A stretch of DNA of 64,000 nucleotides from contig JAJKFH010001865.1 of assembly GCA_023333565.1 (NCBI GenBank), positions 1,054,001 to 1,118,000 on the forward strand, written 5' to 3'. Both the position numbers and the translations under genes were made by a program. Origin of the DNA: Puffinus mauretanicus. Its lineage: Eukaryota > Chordata > Aves > Procellariiformes > Procellariidae. Of the stretch, positions 10,756-25,440 are shown one piece after another. Under the pieces are notes generated by a model. The model saw nothing but the letters and a program-made list of their open reading frames with translations, was not told the DNA's origin and searched no databases. The stretch's first letter is position 1, and every line of letters begins with the position of its first letter.

Positions 10756-13700
10756 ATCTCAGAAGGCTGGAAGTGACTCTTATTCACACAGAGACGCAAA
10801 GTCACAGGTATGTATGACCGTTGAAACACATGCACATACCTGTATCTACTCACGTGTGCTTTTTACAACGTTCCTAGCACCACACATGCTCTCTTAGCTA
10901 TTCTCAAATACTGCACAATCCAGAAAAAACACTACAGGAAGCAGCTTCATCTTCCACTGATGCTAAACTGTATGACCCTGGTCTTTGGGGAATTCATTAA
11001 GTCTTCTTGTAAGCAAACAGTGTTTTATTTGAGCAAGGATAGCGATGGAGGGCATTCCACACACAGCTGTGTGTACATGGAGACAGATACACACTGCAAG
11101 TAGACCAAGAAATATGAACACTTTTAAGATTCTGCAAATTATTACTTATTAATTTTCCATAAATCAAAAGAATTTATGAAAAGTATGTTCTTTTCCTTAC
11201 TTAATTTTGCACTCAACATCCACCTCTTAATAGGAATTCAATTTAAACTATTTTTAAGCATCTCTCAAGGAACGTGCCACAGCATCTTGAAAAAAGATCA
11301 GAAATACAGCCCAAATAATGTCATGAATCACCAGACTTGAAACAATTCAGTGAGAAAAATAAAATCAACATTTTGGGCAGCCCTTTAGAAGAGGAAAATT
11401 ACTTAAGGCTGACGCCTCTTCTTTTATGCTGCGTTCTTACTACTACTGTTGAAAAATATTGCCCACCTTTGGTTAGAGCCAAGACTAATGCATGTTTCAG
11501 GAACTGAGCTTTCAGAATTCTCTAATATGGCAACTAAAAAGAAAAACAGGTCCTAAAAAACCATATAAATTCCTACATGTGCCAACACCACCACCTTAAT
11601 GGTGAATAAAAGCTAAAGCTTTTAGTACATACTTTTTGTTTCCTCTTTATTGTATCTAAGCACATAGGATATTGCAAAACCACTTCAATAAAACTCTCTA
11701 TTCTGTACCATAACATAATTTATCTAGCCATCCTTTCTGCCAATTTTTAAAGCTTAATAAAAAAACCCTACTAATATAACCTTAACCTATTGTCCTTCAG
11801 TATTTGAGTTACTTAAAAATCCAATCTTTGGTTTTAACTACAAGATACAGAAATATGAACAAAAAGAAAAATCTACAATGGATCTTGTGAAATGAAAATC
11901 AGTTCACCAGAACTACACCTGAAATGCCTTAGTATGAAAAAAGGACCCTTGGACTCTCCCATCACTCCCCCCTCCTCCTGCCCCCTAAAACCAAGTGGTC
12001 AGAATAGAGTCTTTTGCTCCTAAATTCCAATTAAAATCCATCTTTAATCGGTAATAACTGAAATCAATTGCCATCTTGAAGGCTTTTTGGCTTATGTTAA
12101 TGGAATCTGAGGTCGCAGCCTAGCTCCTGGAGAAAAGGTGACCACAACACGGCCCATGACAACTGATTCAACTTGGCAAGTTTCTTTCCTGGCTGATTCA
12201 TAAAGACAAGAAGTAAATGGATATGAAAGGGAAAGCACCTTCAAGCTTTTACAAGCAGCAGCAACTCTGCCTTGCTGAAGAGCTTTGATGAAATGTGCGG
12301 GCAAGCCTACATTGCTATTACACAAACTACTTTGCTACTGGAGAGCATACAACTCCAAAGATACCAACATGGCAGTATTCATTCACCCTACATGTTCTTC
12401 AAAAGAAACGTCAAAATCACACACGGGTCTGTGAACAGCAAAACTAATGCCATCTGATTTCCCAGAGCTTTCTGGTTGGATTGCTGATGTTCAGTAAGAT
12501 GCAAGCACTAAAAAAAGTTCTTCCAGTAGCTGAAGCATCCAAACCATCCCTTTCTCACATAGACTTTGGTGTTGACTAGGCACTGGGCTCTTCCTGCAGC
12601 TTTTCATTCAATGGGGCCACTAATAAGGTCTTTCTCTTTCACCTGCTTCTCACTTTTGAAGAAACCATCACATCTCTAAGACCTGTTCCTCTTTTGGGGG
12701 ATTACTGGTTCTAAAGTTGTTGCGGAGGGGTGAGAAATAGGCAGGCAAACAGGCAAATGAATGTCTACATGCACAGGCATGTGTGTGCACAGACACACAA
12801 TGTTCACAGCCACTGAAGCCTTATTGCTTCGGGAATTTTAAACAGGGAAGAAATGTTTTGCAGTGGTTTTAGTACATAGTAATCCTCATTTACTTCTAAG
12901 TGTCTGAAACATTAGCAGAGGAAAATAGCCAGAGCTTAGCAGCATCTGGTAAACACTGCACTCCGCTAGAAAAGTAGTTTGAGCTTTGTGGAGAAAGAGT
13001 CAGCCAGAGCTTTTGGCTCAGTGGAGATGCACGCTCAGCAGCCCTGTCCCCAGGGAGAGCAGCCCAGCATCTCCCACTGCAGCTGGAGGAGCCTTCTGAC
13101 ACTTACTCCCTCTCTCTGCTGGACCATGGACAACACTGCTGAGCACAGAGTGCACCGTGGGCAATGCTGCACCCTCCCACCCCAAACACCAGCACCTCAG
13201 CAGCTGTGAATCCGCTGAAAACTTAGCATGTTGAGGATCCTGCCTCTTCCCTTGCAGCCCTGCTAGAGATCGGGATGCCACTGGCAGAGCGTGGTAAGCA
13301 GAGACTACGCAGTCTCTTCACAGATCCGAGCTCTGCCTATTCCACTTCTCTCTGCAAAAGACATGACAATATTTAAATTCACGCCAGTCAACAATACTCA
13401 GAAAAACTCTTCTCTTACAAAAGGCACACAGGAAACATTTTAGTTTTGTGTTCTAACGTAATGGGCCGAGAGACTTCGTTTATTTGGAGTTGCAATTTTA
13501 TCACTAAAACAATAAGGAACTGGCAAAATCAGATTACCAATATCCAAAGTAGTATATGATCTGAACTGCTGACAGGTGGATGACAACAGTAAGCTAAAGA
13601 ATTGAAGTTACGTTGCCTATCCATTTGACAACTTCTAATGGTACCACTATTATAAAAAAAAAGCAAGCTCTGCACTCTGTTTATTTATTTAGTCCTTATT

Positions 13701-16700
13701 TATTGACTTATCTGTATTTTACCTGTTTATGTAAGTAAAACAGGATAGCTATTAACGTTTTAATGGCATCATAACCTAGGACAAATATCATTACAGAATA
13801 AGATCACAGCATTTGTAAGGAAGTGGTAAAATAAAAGAAAAAAATCTAAGTCAAGAAAATTTAAAGAGATCACAGTTCAGGGCGCGGGTGGAGTCTTACA
13901 ATCATCACGCGAAAGGATACATCTGCTTAAAGCAGAGATCACACCATTCTTTCAATGGATCTAGGAGTTCAAGGCCATGAAGAATATATATTAAAGAGGA
14001 AGTAACTTCATTTGCCACCAGGTATACAGTGCCAGCACTGTTTTGTCATGTTGACGCAGGCAGAGATTGCTGATAAGATAAAGTATTCTGGAATCTACCA
14101 TACCTTCCTGTTAGCAACCTGCTGCATTTCCAATTTAGATGAAGATGTAAATCGTCAGGTCAAAAAATAAGCCACAGGACAACTTCTAGATACTTCTCTT
14201 TTTTGAGTAGAAACAAAAATGCTTGCTAAAGAAGAGTGTTGTAACCAATGGCTTACACATTTTTTTGTCCGAGCGCTGGGATTTAAAAGGGAAATCGGGG
14301 ACATACTGAAAAAATTTTGTTCACTCTTGCACGGTCACTGGCCAAAAAGCAGCACAGGTTGTGCTGGCACTGTACATGACTACTAAAACAACATAATATT
14401 TTCTGTCATCTCTTAAGCAATGATGTTCTTGCTTTTGCCTTAAGTGAGGAAATATTCTGAAAAAAATGAAGATTATGTTCTGCTTCTGTTCTCCCTTGAG
14501 ACAAATTTAGAGAGCAGTGTCATAACCCAACATCCATTCTTCTCATCTACGGATGACAGAATGGAAAATGCCACTTTATTTCAGAAATGAGCTACTTTTT
14601 TCTTCTTCCGTTAGTCATTCCTGCTTGCAGGCACAAGGGTTGTGGAGATGACTCCTTCAAACTCATGTTTGGAGTACTAGAGCTTCTCCTATCCAACAAG
14701 CTAATGCTTGTATACTTTGATAACTTAGGCAGCTTGATCTTCCACCACGCTAGTTGGCCCCGACGCTATGAAAGATTAAATTCTTAAATCAAGAAGCCCA
14801 ATAACTTTTATAATTTAGCTACAAATTAATATCCAGAAATATCTCAGTGGTCTACTTGTCCTTTCATAAAGAGGACAATCCAACTTTGCGAATCTTTTAC
14901 CACTTAAATAACCTGTCTGCAATGTGTTCAAGGTCTTCTGCCTACGTCAAACTAGGCCAAATCACTAGTAGCAGGAGTGCCCTTTTTTGACTATGAAGTA
15001 TTGGAAATACAGGAATGATGTAGAATTTTATTATCTTTTATATTCCTGATGAAAAAGAAACAATTAGTGCAGAGACCTCCCTCAGATATTTTGATGAAAT
15101 GCAGAACTTTGACATAGTTTACCGAGATCAAGCAAACATCCTTTTCCTTCTCTGCTCCAGAGGGCCATAAGCTCCTACTGTTCCCTTGACGAATGTCAGG
15201 ACGCTGCTTCCCTTTTTGCTGATGGCACCACTTTTATGCTACTGCCTCTTAAAACCTCACTTTAAGATGGTCTACTGTTTCAACGAATTTAATGAAAACA
15301 ATGACAAAATCCTCATAAGCAAGGTTGAGCATCTGGATCCCTATTCCTTTTTGAGCTTTCTTAAACATTTCTATCAGAAATATTAACTGCCACTTAACCA
15401 AAATGATAGCCTTACAAATTAAAACGTTCAGCTCTACCAGTAATTAAAGAGTGGAGAATCAGTGTCCACTTCTGTGTTTTTACAGTGTCTTTATCACTGC
15501 AGTTAAAAGATACGGATTTTTTTTTATAAAGGATCTTCTCCTCCTTTAAGACACTCAGGAGACAGCAACTTGCTGCTGTTTACCAACAGAAAACTCCCTT
15601 CCTGGAAGATAACTCAGCCATTAAGCAGGTTTACTGGTGCAGGTCCCCACACCTCCAGTCCCCACACCATTTCCAGGAGAGCGATGCATGTTTCAGCAAT
15701 ATGCTTCCTCAGAATTAGGACCAGTAACTGTGAGAAGGAGAAAAGTTACTTCCAGAGCTTGGCCACCTGGAAGAGCAGGTCCAGCAGAAGCCACGTGTGT
15801 TTTGGCAGGATAGAAGAAGGTGGAAGATGCCAATCAATTCAGGCCTTTTCTCCATGAGGTAGTTCCTCACCATTTTCAACAGTCAAGCAGTTTAGAAATA
15901 CACCCACTGATCAAAACAGGTAAGAAATCTACTATATAAATACCAGCCTTGTGCAGAATGAGTTCAGATTTCTGAACATCAAAACAGAAGAACAAAAGGC
16001 TTAATTTCACTGTGACTTTTCTCCATATCTTCCTGAAAATATAAGCAATGGAGCCAAATGAAGAAAAAGCACAGAGGTGGCCGGGTGGCCAGCTTCATAC
16101 AGGTATGAAATGGAAACAGATGTATACATGGGGAAATACTGGCATGCCAGCGCAAAGGTAGAGGGGTGACCTACGGACATCTGTGGCTCTTGAATGCACA
16201 AAGGCATTACTGTGAGCACTTCAACAAATCAGTAACTGTGATACTGTATCCTGGACTCCTTGAACCTTGCTACGGAAAAAAGAGTCGCGGCAGCCAAGCA
16301 GGTGGACAGTATGATGCTCTTTTAAAGGTGCTGCAACAAAACCAACTGTTGCTGTTGGGTTTTTTTTTTCTCCACTTTGTGGTTTTTTTTTATTACTATT
16401 TTTATTACTACTTGTCTGAAATACATTATGAGGCTTAATTTTTTAAGGAATATACAGCATGCTGGGAGTCTGTGATAGAAGGCACTCTACACAGGCCAAC
16501 TACCATAATTATGCTATGATTTTACGCCCAGCAGGAAACTTATGATTTGCCACCCAGGAACAAAGCTAAAGAAATGATCTAAGGTAGCCAATTAAAGTTT
16601 TCATAAAGAAACCCTCATCTATCCTCAAAACCCAAAATCTCCTTTTATAGCACAATCCTCTTAGCACTTATCTCTCCCTTCCTCATTAATCCAGTTTCAC

Positions 16701-19700
16701 CTACCTGGCACTGACACATGCAGAGACGGGGAAGGAGATACGCACGAATATATACACACTTTACTTTTTTCCTTCTGTTCTTCTTGACCTTTCTGATTTG
16801 GTTCAGCATTTATACTAGCCCACCTGTCTGGCCGATCTCCCCTGCAATGTGCCCTTCAAGATGAAAAATATAGTTTGATAATGCATGGTGACAAACCTTG
16901 CAGAGAGCAAGCGGGCGAGCAAAAGAGAGAGAAAGCACTAAGGGAAATCGCTTCTAACCAGGATCTGCTGCTGCACAGCTAATCAGGCAGGTATTCAGTT
17001 GTTCACTCCTGCAGACTTGCTTAGCATAGAAATAGGCTGTCTGCCCAGGAAGATGAGGTAATGTCTAGGTTTAATGCCAATCTCTGTAACTGGCAGGACA
17101 CATTGGGTAAATATTTCTGCTGCAGGAGACCACATTAATTTGATTTTGCTACCAATTTTCATTATTGTTATTATTTCTATCACTATGAATATGCATGAGT
17201 TTACCTGCTAACGCTGCGGATGGAGAGGGCACAGGGCTCCAGGTGAGGCTGCCTCCGTGCTGCAGCACTGCTCTCCCCCCTCATGCTGCTCCCCACAAGC
17301 AGCGCTGCCTCCACTTTGTCCTCTCATCTTCTTTACTGAAGGACCGGGCATTTGTCTGCTCACTTACCTTCTCTACTCCATTAATGTAGTATTAGATACC
17401 CTTTTCCACTCACAGCATATGCTTTGTCCCTCCTTACCGTCCCACAAAAGCCACCTTCCATTTGGTGCTGCATTACTGTGGTCATCCACAAGTGCTTCTT
17501 ATGCAGGCACTGCTTTACCTGCGTATTAATACAGCCATCTCTTCCATCAAACTCTCAAAAATGAACAAAACCCCCAAAACATCAAACAAAACTTCTTACA
17601 AAACACTGCCAAGCAAATATGCAGAGGGGTCTTTTCACCCTCTTTCCTCTCTTCCAAAGCAGAAAAGATCTTGAAATGTCGAAGTGAAAACATAAACAGA
17701 AGTACGAGTCTGTCTGTCCATCTCGGAGCTTCATAAACACAGCCAGAGCTCTAAAACTTAAGAGATGTTTAAAGTAAGTCAGGAGCACAAGAACCTGTGA
17801 ACAGCAACAAGAGAGAAGTGGAACAATCCTGCTGGAACACCACCACAGTTGAATTCCCTGTGACACGGTGGCTCCAAAATGGGCAAAGATTTTGGAGGAA
17901 AAGATTTCATGACAAAGGAGGACATGAACTTAAGGGCTATGAATAGGGTTGCAAACAAGGATTTCCCCAAAATGGTTCGTTCTTGGCCTTAATCACTCTC
18001 TTATTTCTCTATCAGTTAGAACAAAACCAACTGTCTGTGCCTTAAAAAAGAAAAAACCCCTAACATTTGCCCAATATACTATGTTTTCAGTTTCTGGATC
18101 ATTTGCTTTTGAGCTCTACAGTCTACTTGAAAACAATATCCTGAGGATACAACAGTGCTCATTATAGGCTCATTCTTGGTTAGAAACAGAGGCAAGGGCA
18201 AAAATTTGGTTTTGGCAAATATAATTATATTCAAAGTCTTAACGTTGTCTTTATTCAATTTAAAAAGCCTCAAATATAAATACAAACTGGTATTTTCCTC
18301 CTTTTTCATGAGGTCTCTCCAGAAAAACAGATTCCAACCACCTAAATACTATCCATATCAATTTCTCTAAATCTTCAGGTTTGTCAGCATAATGGGTACG
18401 ATGGCACTTTCAAAGCTACCACGCTCTAAGACAGCTGCATGCAAACTTGCTCCAGCCTGGAAAGACCGCGACAGCAGGGAGCTCAGGCTGAACATCCCCC
18501 TCCTCTGAGGGGGTCTCTCAGCCCCGGCTGCAGGACAGGCTCACACCGCAACCGGCCCCTGCGGCACAGCCCGTTTGCAAGTCCCCAGCTCAGGTCCTAC
18601 ATGCAGACATCTGCATCCCGCCTTTCAAAATACGCATTTATATTCGGTTCTTGTGCACAATTGTACGAATGTTGGGTAAAATCAAATATGGTCATTTTCT
18701 TCTGTTCAAAAGTTTAACGTGCTTAAAACAATCGTCTCAGTATTAAAACTGAACAAAATCTTTGAAAACTGCTAGAAAATCTCTTGCATTAAAACTACTT
18801 TTTTCCTTGTCTCACCTTTCATCTCTTGAATGTCAGCACATATTTTAAAACATACAGCATCAAAGAGGGTGAGGATATGTTTGAGTTCATTCTTTTCCCT
18901 TTGATACCAATATATAGATGAGCATTTCAGTTTAAAATCTGTTACCACTTGTGATCAGCATCCACACACTAAAGACTGCATTCCAACTCTTGACTTCTTT
19001 CCTTCGTGCTTCAGGACACGCTGTCTTTTCAAATTGTGCTGTTCCATTTGGTTCCACCATAACCACTGCTTGCACCAGATTTAATATTTAAAATACACGG
19101 TCTACCACATGAAAGTAGTATAGTAGCTTCCTTGGGGTTCAACCAATTCAGGGCAGACATAATACAGACTTACCTACTTCTACTACATAAATGTATTTCA
19201 ATCAAGTTCTTTGTAGTTTCTGCTGAAGAAACTGCTCAGGCATCACAATTACATTACAAATTTGTTTCTGGTTCATCGCTACCAGTGATTCAAAAACATG
19301 AAAGAAACATTTTATGTAAAGAAAGGCTAAAATCTGCATGAAGAGGAGAGGCGGAAGGTGTCGCGGTTTCTTCCAGACAGCTCTTTATGGCAAACAGCGA
19401 GGAGAACTGAAATTGAGGAAACTTATGTAAATCGTCCATCCAAAGTGAGGTCGGCCTTCTTTCCTCTCACGTGCGCCAGATACCAGTGATATCTGACAAA
19501 CCCGAGACAAAAAATGATCCAGAGACCTTTGTCAGAACGAGAAAGGAACGTGACTCTGTTTGGCAAGAACGTGGCGTCTATTCCCAAGCCAGCTCATGAA
19601 GAAAGGAGCCCATTTTCAGCGTTAGGGATGGGCAGGCACAGAAATCCAACTTGGAAGGAAAAAAAGTCTCCCCTCACTATGAAGAAAAGCACAGCTAAAA

Positions 19701-21491
19701 TGAAATCTATAGGCTTGGTGTTACTGGGACCAAGAAACGAGACTGTTTGCCCAGCAAGCCTCAGCTACTTGGGCTGACAAGACAAAGGTAATGGATGTGC
19801 TCTGCACACTGCTTTTCCTGATAGGAATATGTTCTCATATTGCATATTCAACTGAGGCCATGCCCTCGCAAAAAAAGACCAGCATGGATTTGACAGATGA
19901 CACATTACAATGATTTTTCAATATTTTGTAGCAGAAAAATGTGTCTGTTTAGATGAAGGCTGGACATGCCTGCTGCAAAACAGTGCTGGCATCCAAGTAT
20001 TGGACATTACCAGATTGCACCATATACCAAAGCGCTAACACACTTCTTTGCGTGCTTCCATTTGCTGCCAAAAAATCCAACCAAACAGGTTCTCATCTCT
20101 GGGTCCCTCAAGTGAGCATCTTTTACAAAGGACAATTTCACTTTAAAACACTGGAATTATTTTTAGCAATTCCAATTTTAAGCCATGATTTCACCAATAC
20201 ACAGCAATCAAGGACAGCTGCTTTTGAGTGCCAGTACCCTGACAGGTTGATGTTACTTCTGTCTTATGCCCTTGAGTCACTCATTCTCTCCTTCTGTATG
20301 AAAGCTCCCTCAAGAGGTTCTTAGCAGACATTTAGCCACGTTCAGTTTCTACCCTGGAGAAAAAGTCCAATGACAAGATAAAAAGAAGCCACAATTGCGA
20401 CGAGATTCCTGTTGCAACACTTGGCTTTCCCAAGAATGCCCAGGCTCTTTCAATAAATTTTCAGAATTATGTCAAAAAGAAGAACATGTTTCTCTGAGTG
20501 TTTCTGATTTTATTTTTTAATAGAACAATAACAGCTTTGTATCACTTAAAAGAACAGGAGAAAGAGATGGAAAAATTAGCGTACCAGCCACGAGCAGCTC
20601 GGCGGAGAGTTAACACTCTGCACTGGGACAGGCCAAGTTTGAGCCAAAACATTGCCCTCGAGTTGTCCTGCCAAGCAGAGAAAAGAGAGCAGGGCAGACT
20701 GGTGGGTATGCCAGATTCTCCGTGACACAAAATATGTGCCAGACTGTGGGTGCAAGCCTCGGCAGCCGAAGCAAGAAAGCCGTGGTTAGGTCTCTGTGAT
20801 CGCTGGAGCAATCAGATGAGGTGGCAGAGACGTGCCTGTAGGATGGAGGAAAAAAGCAGTCTCTCTTCTTGGCCTCTAAACGGGAACTCGCAGCAGCGCT
20901 CTGCAGCTGGAGAAAGGGGATCGGGGCACTTGTCACTACTGAGCAAAGGTTTTGATAACTGGAAAGGAAGGTCTGGTGGATACAATGAGGGCACAAGGAG
21001 AATTTCTTTTTTAAAAAAACGAACTCAAGAGGATTTTGACAACAGGGTGTACTAAGGGCATCTACCACAAAAGTCACGCAGCAAATCTCACACATACCTC
21101 TAGGCTGATGTGAACTTTTCACTCTTCCCTCCACCCTGCTGAAGAAATTCTCTCAAATCCCCTCAAGTGGTGACAAGTGCTCTTATTCCTGCCGGCTGCC
21201 AAACCTCCTTCCTCTCCCAGCCTGTTACAGTAGCAATGCAGGAGGAAGATAAAAGGGGAGGAAATAAGAGAACCTCTAACATGGCTTTCCTGAATCCCAA
21301 CCACTGAAAACCAGGTTGATGGATCTTTTCCTGTGAGCAAAAAAGCTTCTGTGTAATTGAAATATTTCTTATTTGCCGTGTTCTAACTGTGCATCATAAC
21401 CACAGGACTAAAAAGAATATTCAGCTCCCTTCAACTCGAACAGAAATCGGGCAGTTGAGGATAGTGATTAAGTGAGTAACAAACAAGCTGC

Positions 21492-21506
21492 TTTTTTTTT
21501 TTTTTT
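21492..21506. repeat. T15 homopolymer
   Basis: Fifteen consecutive thymines are present. This could be a decayed antisense poly(A) tail or a simple expansion. No adjacent element was recognised. Confidence 0.85.
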
Positions 21507-24500
21507 GCATTTAGTACTTAAATTTTCTCCAACGTAAGTTGTCTTGTGAAAAATATGTGAAATTTAAAAGTTAAAAAAAAGCTGAAACAAAATGTTTTGA
21601 CAATTTAAAAATTGAAATACTGAAATACTTCCCTAAAAAATTATTTACCAAGTTTGACAGATATTTGTGACAAGATTGAGCTAGCTCAAACTGTGCTTCT
21701 CAGCAAGGTTACACCTCACCTGCTTTGTGGTTCACACTCCTTTACAGCTTAGCTTCTCACTCAATCTTCAACAGCAATTTTGCACCAGCAACTGCAGGTC
21801 AGACTACATCAAAGTCCAGAGATCCATGAGAAAACTTGCATTGAGACTGGCCTGTTGCTTTTCAGAGCATCAAGACATTGTTCAATTCCCACTGATATCA
21901 GCATAAAAAGCCCAAAATTCAAATTGTTTCTTAATTTGTTAGCTAACTTTGTGGCAATTTCAAATACCAAACACAAGATATTCCCTAATTACTTCCTTCA
22001 CGTAAAGCCACACATTTTGTTTAATGCTGAGGTTTTGCGAAAGCAAGCAAACTGATTTACTACCCTTCTTAAAAATCCTACTACCTGATCTATCACCACG
22101 TATCCTCGATGACAAACTAGTGAGTTGGTTTCTCTGGGACACTCCTGAATCAGGAGCAAGATTCTGATTTTGAAAAGGCTTCTTCACATGGCTCTACCAC
22201 GCAGATGTCCAGGGCTTCTAGAATTACCATTCATTACTTCTTAAAGAAAATGCCTTGATTGCTTCCTCGCCATGTACTCCCAGCCCCTCTTCTGTGTCCC
22301 TCTGTTGTACCCTCTGGGTAGCAGACAAGGAAGGAAAAGCATTGCAGACGCGTTCACATAGCTAATCTTTATGAACCAACAGTGTTTCTGACAAGCCATT
22401 ACCCACAAACTATGGCTATTACTGGAGGAAAGACATTTTTCAACTGCTTACAAGGATACAGCAACAGCTTAAAAAAACGCTGACAGGAACATTGTATGCA
22501 TCACTTCAAAACTTTACGCTAGCCTACATCATCCCCCAGCAATCTTAACTCTCCAGGGAATAATTTTTCTTTTTTCTCTGCCTAAAGTCTTGTAGTTTGC
22601 ACACATAGGCTGTAAAACCAGGCTCTCTCCAGAAGATGAACAAGTTAACTCATTGGAAGCAGCAAGCCTGAAGTTGTTTCTTAGGCTGATGAATATAAGA
22701 CATCTGTTTACTGAAACCAGTAAAAAACTACGTAGTATTTTTTTTGTTAACACAGAGCTCTAGTTTTCAAAAGGACTTTGACAGTAATGCTTTGAATTTC
22801 TTTTCCTTGCGCTAATCAATTAATTTAAAAGGTGTGATAGAAATTAATACTAGATTACTTTAGCCCTTTCTCCAATTCCACTCATCCTTCCACAGATCCG
22901 TGTGCTCCTCCCCGCTCACCGCCTGCCACGGGCATGGACAGATAATGCATGTAGCAACCGATGGCCGCAGTGAAAAGCTACGACCAGGAAAATAACGGCT
23001 TCAGCAAAACCAGACTGACTGATTTGGCACCATTTCAGCTCAGTGAAGATCATATGAAGAAAAAATGTGAATTACGATTTCAACCACCCACCCATGCCCA
23101 CTCGCGACACTGTTTGCTCACACTACCTACGCAGCAATGCAGGGATCGGTTCCAAATTACCACCTCTAAGAGAAAGAGCTGAGTGGAAAGTTCCCCAACC
23201 TCTCCAGAACAGTACAGTTTAACATCAAAATACCTCCCCATACAACACTACCTTCCTCATTTCTAACCACATTTCTTTCCTATACAGTTATAGACTATTT
23301 ATATTTTCAGTAACAGTTCATGATACCATCCTTTCTCTAGAATCTTTAGTGGAACTCGGCATATGACATTAAGATCAAGGAGATCTGTTGTACTAAGGTC
23401 TAACTTAGCCTTCTGAAGTTATCGCCGTTGAGTAGAGACGGCTAAAACAAAATCAGGCTTTCATCTGCAGGAAATGCACCGAAATTTACTCTTTAAATAC
23501 AGCACGTCGTAGCCTGCTGGTAAGTCTCAGGTCTTTCACTACTATGATACCTGTTTATTAAACCCATTTTTTAACTCATAGAGCTCATTAAAGTGTTCAT
23601 TTAAAATAAAATGGTTTCCATTGAAGACAGCCTACCCTGTAATCTTGACACTCAAATTCCAGTAGCCCTCAGGACCAGAATTGAAGCCCCTTCAGCCTCT
23701 CAGATTTGGAAGGCTGCATCTGCAACATCCCCAAATAACAGAGCACTGTTGGGTTTTTTTTCTTCTTCACTTTGGGATATCCAGGAGAACATAGACAAGG
23801 GTTTTTATTTCCCATTTTCACTGAATATACGTTTTCATGTCATCCAAAGTGAAAGCTAACACAGTTGGAATATAGTAAATGTCAATATTTAATCTGGCCT
23901 TTCCTTTCCAATTTTTTAAACCACAATGCATCATCTCAGCATGATTAATAACAACTCTTCTGTTGCTTTCCCTGAACCGACCTGAAGTATTTTTGTTGCT
24001 AGGTAATGTTTTGTTGTGAGCTGCCCTCCCAACATAGGAAAGATTAAGAGATCTCAGATGGAACCAAAGACGGCATGCCAGTAATCACAGCTGAAAGACG
24101 CTTGCACTTGACATCTTGAGATGGGAACAACATGTCTATTGTTTGGAGCCATCAGTCCTTTGCTATAATGCATGACAGACAAAACCACCTACCTTGTCAA
24201 GAATTGGGAACCTTGTCAAGAAGTCGTTTGTACTGATTGGATAAATAAAAGGGGAATCTGGAGAAGCAGGTTCATAAAACAAACAAAATGTCCTAGAAAT
24301 GGCCCATATTCACCATTACATTCCAGAGTAGAAAGGAGCTCTCAATCTACTTTAAGTGGTCCCAGGAGGATCCAATACTCATAAAGAAATCTTGCATTGA
24401 CCTCAAGCTTCCACAGCAGCTTTTATAAGAATACAATGCGGTGCTGCCAAGGGAGCGGGTTTAGCCAGAGAAAAGAGAGTTTTGGCCAAGACATTCCTCC

Positions 24501-25140
24501 ATCTGACTAATCCTTGGCTTTCCAAGAGCCTATTGGAGCCACTGGCAGCCGATTCAAAAAACCTAACACCTTTTTAGTCCCAACCTATATGAGATAATAT
24601 TTCAGCAGCCCCAAATCAGGCCAATGTGTAGTCATGTTGCACACTTCCTCCAGAGTTTAACTATTCCTTTGCCCGACCAGGGCATTTATTCTAAAACACT
24701 TTATCTATGCAACGATCAAAATTCTTATTAGCGTATTTACAAAAATACATAGCCATATCTCCGAGTTTCCCAGCAATACCCTTGGCAGAAATAAAGGAAG
24801 CCAGACTGACAGAAAAGTTATACTCCAAGATTACTGTGCTGTATTTCTTTGCCAAAGGGTAATTTGTCAATGCAGCTGACAAATTGAAAAAGGGGAACAT
24901 TTTTAGTGCCAGCCCCAGAAAACAACAGAAGTGAAAAACAATGCTCATTCCCTTACTGAAAATATCACCACATAGCCTGTAAGATAAGGAGGGGAAATAC
25001 AAGGGAAGAAAAAGAAGTTCCTGCACCGAGGAATCTAACTCCTTAATCTTATGTTCTTTAAGACTACCTGAATAAAGAGAAACACAGTCTACTTTTCCCA
25101 GTTAACAAGCTATTTGCGCATTCTGGTGGCACCTAGGCTC

Positions 25141-25236
25141 CCATCAGGAGTCAGAGATCCTTTTGTGCTAGGCACTGTAAAAACACTTACTAAAAGGACA
25201 GACAGCCCCAAAGGCTTTATTATCTAGAATAAATAA
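25141..25236. mobile_element. MIR-like ancient SINE fragment
   Basis: GTGCTAGGCACTGTAAAAAC followed by AAAGGACAGACAGCCCCAAA and GGCTTTATTATCTAGAATAA fits a block common in old amniote MIR-type repeats (…GTGCTAGGCACTGTACAAAC…AAGACAGTCCCTGCCCC…AGCTTACAATCTAA…). The strand relative to the SINE is antisense as written. Divergence is high, so the insertion is old. The family name rests on remembered consensus shape, not an alignment. Confidence 0.55.
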
Positions 25237-25254
25237 ATTACCATGAATTAAGAC

Positions 25255-25440
25255 TCAATTTTCTAGCAGTGTGGGTAATTAAACACTGGAACAGGTTGCC
25301 AGGTGGTAGACTCACCATCACATGGAGTCTTGAAGACTGTATTTCTCTTTAAAAAAAATCCTTCCAACTAATTTATAGGAAAAACTAAATGGCTAAGTCT
25401 AACAGGGAGGGTCAAGCTGAATAAAGACAGTGATCAGTTT
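25255..25440 (+). mobile_element. Old CR1/L3-type LINE fragment (ORF2 C-terminus)
   Basis: Read on the plus strand from about 25278, the sequence encodes VWVIKHWNRLPGG. This is the CR1-clade ORF2 C-terminal signature (…V-x-K-H-W-N-R-L-P-x-E-V…), and GTCTTGAAGACTG follows in the position of the S-L-E-V-F block. Homology decays after about 25440. Compared with the CR1 copies at 2755 and 41198 it is much more diverged, so it belongs to an older CR1 or L3-like family. It directly follows the MIR-like fragment at 25141-25236. Confidence 0.72.

Larger units (their letters stand above)
8691..25140. other. Long non-coding region
   Basis: About 16 kb has no supportable gene. The longest frame is 174 codons on the minus strand (20610-21134). 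It overlaps open frames on the opposite strand and shows no domain, so I consider it chance. Simple tracts include A12 at 8901-8912 and T15 at 21492-21506. A weak MIR-like match lies near 10686-10755. Slightly GC-richer patches (about 13010-13280 and 18460-18560) open frames on both strands but do not reach CpG-island density. Confidence 0.65.

Noticed and set aside
16355..16390. Similarity between TGTTGGGTTTTTTTTTTCTC here and a like sequence near 23748-23775
   Set aside because: Shared T-run plus a few bases. Not enough unique sequence to call a duplication.
20610..21134. Longest open frame, 174 codons, minus strand
   Set aside because: It has no domain, unusual cysteine/serine-rich composition, and open frames on the opposite strand. 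Length alone is compatible with chance in 64 kb.
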